A stretch of DNA of 13,502 bases. Source: Verrucomicrobiota bacterium (GTDB lineage Bacteria > Verrucomicrobiota > Verrucomicrobiia > Chthoniobacterales > UBA10450). Shown here one piece after another: positions 7,707 through 13,502 of this stretch. Every line of letters starts with the position of its first letter. Positions within the stretch are counted from its first letter, which is position 1. The notes beneath the pieces are model-generated. The model searched no databases. It was not told the origin of the DNA and worked only from the letters and a program-made list of their open reading frames with translations. Location of the stretch: NCBI GenBank assembly GCA_003217835.1, contig QHMQ01000043.1, positions 1 through 13,502 on the forward strand, given 5' to 3'. The position numbers and the translations under genes were made by a program.

Positions 7707-7727
7707 GTTGGATGTTCGATGTTGACC
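7707..7727 (-). repeat. Heptamer repeats directly upstream of the glycosyltransferase start
   Basis: On the minus strand GGTCAAC, ATCGAAC and ATCCAAC follow one another, then AATCCG and the ATG at 7700. The period is exactly 7 bp. There is no Shine-Dalgarno in this A/C-rich leader. The units resemble those upstream of rbfA, and AATCCG recalls the repeats inside the dehydrogenase gene. Confidence 0.65.
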
Positions 7728-7739
7728 CTTTAAGGTCAA
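7722..7739. promoter_or_regulatory. Palindrome in the divergent glycosyltransferase/nusA region
   Basis: TTGACC-cttTAA-GGTCAA: perfect 6-bp arms with a 6-bp AT-rich spacer, in the space shared by the two divergent genes. It could be a regulator binding site, or a by-product of the heptamer repeat, since its left arm overlaps the unit GGTCAAC. No dedicated regulator gene is adjacent. Confidence 0.4.
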
Positions 7740-7757
7740 ATCAAACCGAACCGCAGC

Positions 7758-7859
7758 TTGACGATCCGGCGGACAAAGCTAAGTTGCTCTTCAAGTCCGC
7801 GCGCTGATCGGAGTGGGAATTGTCGTCCCACTCTTTTTAGTCTGCGGGCTACATGTTTT
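7758..7859 (+). promoter_or_regulatory. Candidate structured leader and promoter region of nusA
   Basis: This stretch ahead of nusA holds no gene. TTGACG at 7758-7763 could be a -35, with TAAGTT at 7780-7785 as a poor -10 (16-bp spacing); confidence in the promoter is low. GCGGAC (7769-7774) pairs perfectly with GTCCGC (7795-7800). A competing stem pairs 7753-7759 with 7781-7787. The terminator-like hairpin follows at 7811. Alternative pairing next to a terminator is the layout of an attenuator, but the fold is read by eye only. Confidence 0.4.
7811..7838 (+). terminator. Intrinsic-terminator-like hairpin in the nusA leader
   Basis: GAGTGGGA (7811-7818), 7-nt loop, TCCCACTC (7826-7833), then TTTTT. 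It has a perfect 8-bp stem and a T tract, oriented with nusA and ending 21 nt before its ATG. It cannot serve an upstream plus-strand gene because the neighbour is divergent, so it should act on the nusA transcript itself. Terminator-like leaders upstream of rimP-nusA operons are known in other bacteria, and NusA is known to stimulate termination in its own leader in Bacillus subtilis. The same logic here is inference. Confidence 0.75.
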
Positions 7860-9110
7860 ATGAACGCAGAATTTATAGCCATGCTCGACTACCTTGAGCG
7901 AGAGCGCGGGATCAAACGCGAAATCCTGCTCGAAGCAGTCTCGAACGCGCTGCTTTCGGCCTCAAAGAAGAGCGTCGGTGCGTCGCGCGATCTGCGCATC
8001 GATATTAACCCAAAGACCGGCGAAATTCGAGCGCTGGCAAATTTACTAGTGGCCGATCATGTCAGCAATCCACAGGACGAGATCGAACTTTCGAGAGCAC
8101 GCAAAATCAAGCCGGACGCGAGTATCGGTGACACAGTCGAGGTGGAAGTGACACCGCGAAATTTTGGCCGCATTGCTGCACAGACTGCGAAGCAAGCGAT
8201 GATGCAGCGAATTCGCCAGGTCGAAAAGGAAATGATTTACGAGGAGTTCAAAGATCGTGCTGGCGAAATCGTCAGCGGAACGGTGCGTCGTTTCGATCGC
8301 TCCGATGTCATTCTCGACCTTGGGAAATTTGAAGCCATCATGCCCCAGCGCGAACGCGTGGTCGTCGAAGATTACAACGTCGGCGACCGGCTCCGCGCCT
8401 ACGTGGTCGCGGTGGAAAACGGCATTCGCGGCCCCGAGATTATCGTTTCGCGTAGCCACCCGAATTTCGTGCGCCGTCTTTTTGAGTTGGAAGTGAGCGA
8501 AATCGCCGATGGCACAGTCGAGATTCGTGGCATCGCGCGGGAAGCCGGTTATCGGACAAAAATCGCGGTCTGGAGCGCGAACGAAAAAGTGGACCCGGTT
8601 GGTGCTTGCGTCGGAATGCGCGGTTCGCGGGTTAAAAATATTGTCCGCGAACTGAACAATGAAAAGGTGGATATAATCCGCTGGAGTTCCGACCCGAAGG
8701 AATTTGTGCTCGAAGCGCTTAAACCAGCCAAAGTGAAGAACCTTGTGTTCGATACCGAGAAGAAGAGCGTGCAGATCTCTGTCGATGAAGACCAGCTTTC
8801 GCTCGCGATCGGGAAAAAAGGGCAAAATGCGCGTTTAACGTCGCGGCTCACCGGCTGGGAAATTAACATCGGCAAGGACATTTCGGCCACAACCGCGGTC
8901 GAACAAAAAGTGGCGCAAGCGGCGCAGACACTCGCAGGTGCTCTGCCAATTACCGAAGAACAGGCACTGGCCCTTGTGAAATCGGGCTTCACGAATTTGG
9001 AAGGATTACGCGACGCGGATGTACAGGACTTTGTGGATATACTGACGGTGGACGAAACGAAAGCGCGCGAGATTCACGAGGCGGTCCATCAACAAGAAGT
9101 CGCGCAGTAA
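7860..9110 (+). CDS. nusA: Transcription termination/antitermination factor NusA
   Basis: 416 residues. NusA binds RNA polymerase near the RNA exit channel and modulates pausing, intrinsic termination and antitermination. The start at 7860 (MNAEFIAMLDYLER) gives the normal family N-terminus; upstream in-frame codons are leader DNA. Domains in order: N-terminal polymerase-binding domain 1-130; S1 domain about 134-200 (GEIVSGTVRRFDRSDVILDL); KH1 about 230-285 with the loop GACVGMRGSRV; KH2 about 300-345 with AIGKKGQNARLTSRL; one helix-hairpin-helix-like C-terminal unit about 362-410 (LPITEEQALALVKSGF). E. coli NusA (495 residues) has two acidic C-terminal repeats, which are absent here. It heads the nusA-infB-rbfA block. 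No Shine-Dalgarno is visible. rimP is not adjacent. Confidence 0.97.
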   Translation: MNAEFIAMLDYLERERGIKREILLEAVSNALLSASKKSVGASRDLRIDINPKTGEIRALANLLVADHVSNPQDEIELSRARKIKPDASIGDTVEVEVTPRNFGRIAAQTAKQAMMQRIRQVEKEMIYEEFKDRAGEIVSGTVRRFDRSDVILDLGKFEAIMPQRERVVVEDYNVGDRLRAYVVAVENGIRGPEIIVSRSHPNFVRRLFELEVSEIADGTVEIRGIAREAGYRTKIAVWSANEKVDPVGACVGMRGSRVKNIVRELNNEKVDIIRWSSDPKEFVLEALKPAKVKNLVFDTEKKSVQISVDEDQLSLAIGKKGQNARLTSRLTGWEINIGKDISATTAVEQKVAQAAQTLAGALPITEEQALALVKSGFTNLEGLRDADVQDFVDILTVDETKAREIHEAVHQQEVAQ

Positions 9111-9112
9111 AT

Positions 9113-9141
9113 ATGGCTCTGGTTTAACCCGCTCGAGCCAT
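9113..9141 (+). other. Intercistronic hairpin between nusA and infB
   Basis: ATGGCTC (9113-9119) pairs with GAGCCAT (9135-9141) around a 15-nt loop that contains a smaller GGTT-t-AACC stem. Only an ATTTT follows 6 nt later, so it is at best a weak terminator. It may be an RNA-processing or stability element between the two genes. No gene lies in 9111-9165. Confidence 0.4.
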
Positions 9142-9165
9142 GAGCGTAATTTTAGACGAACAACA

Positions 9166-11427
9166 ATGGCAACGAAAACGAGCAGCAAGACCGCAGCGCG
9201 CAAACCGCCCGCCCGCAAAACTGCTGCTCCCCACAAGCCGGTCGCACCGAAAGCAAAGGTTTCGAAGAAAAAACTAGAAACTGGCACCGAGTCGGTGCAT
9301 ACCGATGCGGGCACGCCGGTGCAAACGCGCCCTCGGCAAGCATCCGCAAAAACCGGGCCGCAGACGACTCCACCGCTGCGACATGAAGTCGAGAGCGTGT
9401 CGCTCATCGACAAAAAAAGGGCCGGCAAAAAGGCTGAGGAAGGTGAAGTAAAACCGAAGCACCAGGTTCTGCCCCCCATTTCACGCATTCGAGCATCCTT
9501 GGAGACACCGGTTGCTCCCTCAAAGGCGATAGCGCCGGCAAAGCCACAACCAGCGTCAGCGTCCCCAGCAGAACCGCCGAGTGTCACTGTCGACGGTACA
9601 ATTGCGCCGGTGACTGGCGTCGCGCCGTCGGCGGAGGCCGAAGTGGAGCCTCAAAAAGTCATCCACATCAAACCTCCAATCATCGTCAAGCAATTGGCGA
9701 TCGAGCTTGGATTAAAACCGCATCAAGTCATCGCGGAGCTGATGACATTCAACATTTTCGCGAATATCAACCAAACAATCGAGCCGGATATCGCGTCGAA
9801 GATCGCCGAGAGCCACGGATTCGTTTTGGAAAAAGAGCGCCGTGAGAAGGGCGCCGGTGTTCACAAGATCGAAGAGGTTATCGTCGCGCCTCCTCCCCCG
9901 GTCATTGAAAAGGAAGAAGAACTCAAGCCACGCGGTCCCATCATTACGTTCATGGGACATGTTGATCACGGCAAGACTTCGCTGATGGATGCGATTCGCA
10001 AGACGCGGGTGGCCGCAGGTGAAGCTGGCGGGATTACCCAGCATATCGGCGCCTACAGCGTCGATCACAACGGAACGAAAATTACCTTTATCGATACTCC
10101 GGGCCACGCGGCTTTCACCGCTATGCGCGCGCGTGGTGCTAACGTGACCGACATCGTCGTGCTGGTGATCGCAGCGGATGATGGCATCATGCCGCAAACG
10201 ATTGAGGCGATCAATCACGCTAAGGCCGCACCCCATGTGAAAATCATGGTTGCACTTAACAAAGTCGATCTTCCCTCGGCCAACATCGACAAGGTGAAGA
10301 AACAATTGCAAGAACGCGAGCTCACGCCGGAGGATTGGGGAGGCGAAACGATCGTTTGTCCCGTCTCTGCAACGAAAGGCACGGGCATCGATCAGCTGCT
10401 CGAGATGATGAAGCTACAAGCCGAAGTGATGGAATTGAAAGCATCGCCCAGTGCCACTCCACGCGGCACTGTGATTGAAGCGCAAATCGAAGCAGGGCGT
10501 GGTCCCACTGCCACCGTTATCGTGCAAATGGGAACGTTAAAGATCGGCGATCCTTTCATTTGCGGCGATTACAGTGGCAAAGTGAAATCGCTCCTGGACG
10601 ATCGCGGCCAACCGATCAAGAAAGCTGGTCCCTCGACGCCGGTAAAAGTGCTCGGTTTCACGGGGCTGCCAAACGCGGGCGATGAACTTCTCGTCATGGA
10701 TTCGGAACGCTCGGCCAAAACTCTAAGTGAGGAACGTTTGCTCGCGAAACGCGCCGATAAATTGACTGTGCCGCAGCGCGCCACGCTGGAGAGCCTGCTT
10801 GAGGCGGCCGACGGGAAAAAAGTTTTGCGCATTGTTTTGAAATGTGATGCGCAAGGCTCGCTCGAGGCGCTGGTCGGTGCGCTGCAGCAGATCGAAAGTA
10901 AAAAAATCGACTTGGAGATCATTCACTCAGCGGTCGGGCCCATTTCTGAGTCGGACATTTTGTTGGCGAGCGCATCGAACGCAGTTGTCGTCGGCTTTAA
11001 TGTGAAGGTCGAGAATATGGCCGTTTCCGCGGCGAGACGGGAGGGCGTACAAGTCAAGCTTTACAGCATCATTTACGAACTGCTCGATCAAATCAAAGAA
11101 GCAATGGCCGGCCTGCTCGAGCCCGAACATCGTGAAACGGTGATCGGACATGCCGAAGTGAAACAGGTTTTCGAACTGAGCAGGGGGATCGTCGCTGGTT
11201 GCCTCGTCACCGATGGTCGGATAGCGCGCGCCGCGCGCGCCCGCGTGGTCCGGAAACGACAGCCGGTTTACGACGGCGGGATTTCGACGCTGCGCCGTTT
11301 CCAGGATGACGTGAAAGAAGTGCGTTCAGGCCTTGAATGCGGCATCAAGCTCGGCGACTTCAGCGAATATCAAGTGGGCGACATTATCGAGTGTTACCAA
11401 CTCGAAGCGATCGCCCAGAAACTCTAA
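9166..11427 (+). CDS. infB: Translation initiation factor IF-2
   Basis: 753 residues. IF-2 is the GTPase that brings fMet-tRNA to the 30S subunit and drives subunit joining. Low-complexity Lys/Ala/Pro-rich N-terminal region 1-165; IF2_N domain about 170-222 (VKQLAIELGLKPHQVIAEL). G domain: G1 GHVDHGKT 264-271, G2 GGITQHIGA 288-296, G3 DTPGH 310-314, G4 NKVD 365-368, G5 SAT 401-403. Then domain II with PRGTVIEAQIEAGRGPTATV (432-451), the linker/domain III region about 530-645, and C-terminal fMet-tRNA-binding domain with RGIVAGCLVTDGRI and LECGIKLGDFSEYQVGD near the end. All GTPase motifs are intact. Length lies between B. subtilis (about 716) and E. coli (890). The leader GACGAACAACA has no Shine-Dalgarno. 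Directly follows nusA by 55 nt. Confidence 0.98.
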   Translation: MATKTSSKTAARKPPARKTAAPHKPVAPKAKVSKKKLETGTESVHTDAGTPVQTRPRQASAKTGPQTTPPLRHEVESVSLIDKKRAGKKAEEGEVKPKHQVLPPISRIRASLETPVAPSKAIAPAKPQPASASPAEPPSVTVDGTIAPVTGVAPSAEAEVEPQKVIHIKPPIIVKQLAIELGLKPHQVIAELMTFNIFANINQTIEPDIASKIAESHGFVLEKERREKGAGVHKIEEVIVAPPPPVIEKEEELKPRGPIITFMGHVDHGKTSLMDAIRKTRVAAGEAGGITQHIGAYSVDHNGTKITFIDTPGHAAFTAMRARGANVTDIVVLVIAADDGIMPQTIEAINHAKAAPHVKIMVALNKVDLPSANIDKVKKQLQERELTPEDWGGETIVCPVSATKGTGIDQLLEMMKLQAEVMELKASPSATPRGTVIEAQIEAGRGPTATVIVQMGTLKIGDPFICGDYSGKVKSLLDDRGQPIKKAGPSTPVKVLGFTGLPNAGDELLVMDSERSAKTLSEERLLAKRADKLTVPQRATLESLLEAADGKKVLRIVLKCDAQGSLEALVGALQQIESKKIDLEIIHSAVGPISESDILLASASNAVVVGFNVKVENMAVSAARREGVQVKLYSIIYELLDQIKEAMAGLLEPEHRETVIGHAEVKQVFELSRGIVAGCLVTDGRIARAARARVVRKRQPVYDGGISTLRRFQDDVKEVRSGLECGIKLGDFSEYQVGDIIECYQLEAIAQKL

Positions 11428-11516
11428 AGAAACGGTTCAGAGTCGGTAGTTAAAGCTGAGAGATTCGTAATTACTCGTTCTTTTTTCTCAACCATCAACA
11501 CTCAACTTCTCCAAAA
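11428..11516 (+). other. infB-rbfA intergenic region
   Basis: This 89-nt space holds no gene. It has a pyrimidine tract around 11478-11486 (TTCTTTTTT) and heptamer repeats next to the rbfA start. I see no stable stem before the T tract, so a terminator is not supported. Confidence 0.5.
11487..11507 (+). repeat. Heptamer repeats directly upstream of the rbfA start
   Basis: CTCAACC, ATCAACA and CTCAACT follow one another with a 7-bp period, ending 9 nt before the rbfA ATG. Shifted by one frame the units are CATCAAC and ACTCAAC, like ATCGAAC and ATCCAAC before the glycosyltransferase, in the same orientation relative to the gene. The leader is A/C-rich and has no Shine-Dalgarno. Confidence 0.6.
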
Positions 11517-11867
11517 ATGAAGCACCGTATGCTACGCGTAAACGAGCTCTTGAAACGAGAGCTGAGCGGAATCATTGCACGTGAAATGAGTTTCGAAGGC
11601 GCGCTGGTCACCATCAACCACGTCGATGTAAGCGCTGATCTAAAGAATGCGCATGTGTTTGTCAGCGTTCTTGGATCGGATCTCGGCGAGAATGTCATGA
11701 GCAAACTCGCGTCTCATCGTGCAACCTTGCAGGCTGAGCTTGCCCGTCATGTCACTATAAAATACACGCCGCATCTGATTTTTCATCTCGATGATTCCAT
11801 CGAACGCGGCGCCCGCGTCATTGAGATTCTGCAAGAGATCGAAACGCCCCGCAGCGATCACAAGTGA
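11517..11867 (+). CDS. rbfA: 30S ribosome-binding factor A
   Basis: 116 residues, the normal family size. RbfA is a small KH-like protein that binds immature 30S subunits near the 5' helix of 16S rRNA and helps late maturation, important in the cold. N-terminus MKHRMLRVNELLKRELSGII fits the family start R-x-x-R-V-N-E-x-x-x-x-E-x-S-x-I-I. The central VTINHVDVSADLKNAHVFVSVLG and the C-terminal YTPHLIFHLDDSIERGARVIEIL (quoted as YTPHLIFHLDDSIERG then ARVIEIL) are typical: the latter is the conserved P-x-L-x-F-x-x-D-x-S segment. The start has no Shine-Dalgarno. Its TGA stop overlaps the GTG start of the next gene by 4 nt (GTGA), so the two are coupled. Follows infB as in most bacteria. Confidence 0.96.
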   Translation: MKHRMLRVNELLKRELSGIIAREMSFEGALVTINHVDVSADLKNAHVFVSVLGSDLGENVMSKLASHRATLQAELARHVTIKYTPHLIFHLDDSIERGARVIEILQEIETPRSDHK

Positions 11868-12850
11868 GCGCGGCACGATCCACACTCGATGAAATCGGCC
11901 GAATATTGCGGGAGCATGAACGTTTCGCCGTCTTAAGTCACATTCGCCCCGATGGCGACGCACTTGGCAGCCAGCTCGCGCTTGCACTTTCGCTTCAGCA
12001 GCTCGGGAAGAAAGTTCGTGTGTGGAATGAAGATGGAATGCTTGAGAAGTATTCCTTCCTGTCGCGCGCGGATTTATTAACCAAGCCGCCCCACACTGGG
12101 GAAGATGTCGATGTTGCGATCGCGCTGGACACTGCAATTCAAAATCGGCTCGGAACAGCGTTTGCAGCCGTTCGCTCAACGAGAATTTGGATCAACATCG
12201 ACCACCATCTAAGCAATCCAGGCTATGGCGACCTTGTTTATGTTGATCCAGCCGCGCCGGCCACCGGCCAAATTATTTTTGACCTGATTAAAAGCCAGGG
12301 TTTCCCGTTTAGTCGAGAGATCGCCGAAAATCTCTACGCCGCGATCTCCACCGATACTGGATCTTTTCAATATCCCAAAACAAGCGCGCGCACTTTCGAA
12401 ATCGCGGCGGAACTCGTCTGCACCGGCATAGATGTTGGGCGGCTAAGTCAGCAACTCTATGAGAATTATCCACGACGCCGGGTGGAACTATTGCGAGAAT
12501 TGCTGCGCACTATGCGTTTCGAACGTGACGGTCGTGTCGCAAGTTTTAGCCTTACCTTAAAAACGGCCGCGGAGCTGCAGGTTCTACCGGAAGACAACGA
12601 AGGTTTAATCGATCACCTCCGCGCGATTCGCGGCGTTATCGTCGCCGTCTTTTTCGAGGAACTGGCCGACGGCAAAGTGCGTGTCAGTATGCGCTCAAAA
12701 AGTGAGGCAATCGATGTCTGTGCCATCTGTCAGAAATTTGGGGGCGGAGGGCATACACTGGCGGCGGGCGCGCGCGTGCGCGGAACACTCGCCGAAGTTG
12801 AAAAGAACGTTCTGGAGGAAATTTGTGACGTCGTTCAGCCCGACTCCTGA
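11864..12850 (+). CDS. nrnA: DHH/DHHA1 phosphoesterase, NrnA-like (nanoRNase / pAp phosphatase)
   Basis: 328 residues from GTG at 11864. NrnA-type enzymes use two metal ions to degrade 2-5-nt RNAs to mononucleotides and to dephosphorylate 3'-phosphoadenosine 5'-phosphate; some act on cyclic-dinucleotide products such as pApA or pGpG. DHH-domain motifs: SHIRPDGDALGS with H26, D30, D32; ALDT with D89; NIDHHLSN with DHH at 113-115; STDTGSF with D164. The C-terminal DHHA1 domain ends with GGGGHTLAAG (293-302), the substrate-binding loop. All metal ligands are present. It overlaps rbfA by 4 nt and truB by 26 nt, so it is translated as part of the block. A DHH enzyme between rbfA and truB is a common arrangement in several phyla. 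The exact substrate preference is not readable from sequence. Confidence 0.92.
   Translation: MSAARSTLDEIGRILREHERFAVLSHIRPDGDALGSQLALALSLQQLGKKVRVWNEDGMLEKYSFLSRADLLTKPPHTGEDVDVAIALDTAIQNRLGTAFAAVRSTRIWINIDHHLSNPGYGDLVYVDPAAPATGQIIFDLIKSQGFPFSREIAENLYAAISTDTGSFQYPKTSARTFEIAAELVCTGIDVGRLSQQLYENYPRRRVELLRELLRTMRFERDGRVASFSLTLKTAAELQVLPEDNEGLIDHLRAIRGVIVAVFFEELADGKVRVSMRSKSEAIDVCAICQKFGGGGHTLAAGARVRGTLAEVEKNVLEEICDVVQPDS
12814..12819 (+). promoter_or_regulatory. Strong Shine-Dalgarno of truB
   Basis: GGAGGA lies inside the nrnA coding region, 5 nt before the GTG at 12825. It decides the truB start in favour of this GTG, which overlaps the nrnA end. Confidence 0.8.
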
Positions 12851-13502
12851 CGGCGTCCTGCTTGTCGACAAGGCCGAAGGGATGACCTCGCATGATGTCG
12901 TCGCGCTGGTCCGTCGGAAGCTCGAGATAAAAAAAGTGGGCCACTGCGGAACCCTCGACCCAATCGCAACCGGTTTGCTTCTCTTGACGATTGGACGGGG
13001 AACAAAAGTCCAGGATTTGCTCATGAGCGAAGATAAGGAATATGCTGGTACCCTCACACTCGGCATCACGACCAGCACGCAAGACCGAGAAGGTAAAATC
13101 GTGGATCAGCGTGACGTGCCGCCGCTCGATGAAACCGCCATCCGCGCAGCGTTCGAAAAATTCCGGGGCGACTTTTATCAACTGCCCCCGATGGTTTCGG
13201 CGAAAAAGCACGCTGGCGTTCCCCTTTATAAGCTGGCGCGACAAGGGCGAGTGGTCGAGCGCGAGCCACGTCTCGTTCATGTGTATCGTTACGGCATTGA
13301 TCGCATCTCACTTCCAGAAATCGACTTCAGCGTCGTTTGCAGCAAAGGCTTTTATGTACGCACGTACGTCCACGACATCGGCGAGGAGCTCGGTTGCGGC
13401 GCGCATTTAAAATCGCTCCGGCGCCTGAAGTCCGGACGTTTCGATGTTGATCAAGCGATCAGCGTCTCGCAGATCAAAGATGCTTCGCCCGAGGAGATTC
13501 TG
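12825..13502 (+). CDS. truB: tRNA pseudouridine(55) synthase TruB, 3' end cut by window edge
   Basis: 226 codons from GTG at 12825 run open to the right edge; full proteins have about 240-310 residues. TruB makes pseudouridine 55 in the T-loop of tRNAs and also acts as a tRNA chaperone. N-terminus DGVLLVDKAEGMTSHDVV is the family motif for P-loop-like substrate contact. Catalytic Asp is D45 in GHCGTLDPIATGLL. The conserved K-E-Y of the active site is at 71-73. PPMVSAKKHAGVPLYKLAR (about 121-139) and the C-terminal YVRTYVHDIGEELGCGAHL (quoted as YVRTYVHDIG then EELGCGAHL) with LRRLKSG complete the pattern. It overlaps nrnA by 26 nt with its own strong ribosome site. A ribF gene often follows truB, but that lies outside the window. 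Confidence 0.96.
   Translation, partial: MTSFSPTPDGVLLVDKAEGMTSHDVVALVRRKLEIKKVGHCGTLDPIATGLLLLTIGRGTKVQDLLMSEDKEYAGTLTLGITTSTQDREGKIVDQRDVPPLDETAIRAAFEKFRGDFYQLPPMVSAKKHAGVPLYKLARQGRVVEREPRLVHVYRYGIDRISLPEIDFSVVCSKGFYVRTYVHDIGEELGCGAHLKSLRRLKSGRFDVDQAISVSQIKDASPEEIL

Noticed and set aside
7701..7739. Longer glycosyltransferase start at a TTG at 7739
   Set aside because: The extra 13 codons are heptamer-repeat and palindrome DNA with no ribosome site, and the ATG at 7700 is followed directly by a normal N-terminal membrane helix.
7758..7859. In-frame extension of nusA upstream to a TTG at 7758, or a small gene here
   Set aside because: The added 34 residues do not resemble NusA, the family N-terminus begins at 7860, and the stretch contains the terminator-like hairpin. 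There is no trace of a rimP remnant.
8046..8825. Long open frame on the minus strand opposite nusA (259 codons)
   Set aside because: It is antisense to conserved S1 and KH domains, its product resembles nothing known to me, and such shadows are expected opposite high-GC coding DNA.
9113..9127. Four-codon mini-ORF (ATG-GCT-CTG-GTT-TAA) between nusA and infB
   Set aside because: Too short to judge, no ribosome site, and its bases are explained by the hairpin.
9283..9298. GGCACCGAGTCGGTGC, identical to the last hairpin of the S. pyogenes Cas9 guide/tracrRNA scaffold
   Set aside because: It lies in frame within the low-complexity N-terminal linker of infB, has no T tract, no other tracrRNA elements and no repeats or cas genes nearby. 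A short self-complementary match like this is best explained by chance.
11224..11240. Alternating GC run in infB (possible Z-DNA or palindromic site)
   Set aside because: It encodes an ordinary Ala/Arg-rich piece of the conserved C-terminal domain of IF-2; codon choice explains it.
11478..11486. T-rich tract after infB as a possible terminator
   Set aside because: No stable GC-rich stem precedes it, and rbfA, nrnA and truB continue on the same strand.

Overview
The window looks like ordinary chromosomal DNA of a Gram-negative-type bacterium. An RND pump with its periplasmic adaptor implies two membranes, and the right half is a canonical transcription/translation gene block. Base composition is moderate, about the mid-50s % GC by eye. 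Most genes that open a transcript, or follow a gap, lack a Shine-Dalgarno sequence. My best guess is Verrucomicrobiota (a Chthoniobacterales-like soil lineage), based on gene order and general sequence flavour. This is inference and could be wrong; Acidobacteriota is an alternative.

Left half (1-7700) is all on the minus strand. Read in transcription order it holds an ArnT/PMT-like integral membrane glycosyltransferase (7700-6294), then an 87-nt gap with a promoter and a MarR-type palindromic operator, then a tightly packed unit. That unit is a MarR regulator, an RND membrane-fusion protein (ATGA overlap with marR), an RND inner-membrane pump (15-nt gap), and a zinc-dependent alcohol dehydrogenase (21-nt gap) that is open at the left edge. 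No outer-membrane channel gene is in view. The layout suggests an autoregulated efflux operon that also makes an alcohol/aldehyde-handling enzyme.

Centre (7701-7859) is a divergent intergenic region. It carries heptamer repeats, an 18-bp palindrome and, just ahead of nusA, an intrinsic-terminator-like hairpin with a T tract. This is a candidate NusA-responsive leader attenuator. rimP, the usual upstream neighbour of nusA, is not here.

Right half (7860-13502) is all on the plus strand: nusA, infB, rbfA, nrnA-like DHH phosphoesterase, truB (cut by the right edge). Together they cover transcription elongation/termination, translation initiation, 30S maturation, short-RNA/pAp turnover and tRNA psi55 formation. 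rbfA/nrnA overlap by 4 nt and nrnA/truB by 26 nt, so the end of the block is translationally coupled.

No mobile element, CRISPR array, tRNA or rRNA is visible, and I see no convincing new defence or biosynthetic system. The most interesting signals are small: 7-bp-period repeats at three places (one inside the alcohol dehydrogenase gene, two directly upstream of SD-less start codons), the nusA leader hairpin, the marR operator, and an Asp in place of a structural-zinc Cys in the dehydrogenase.
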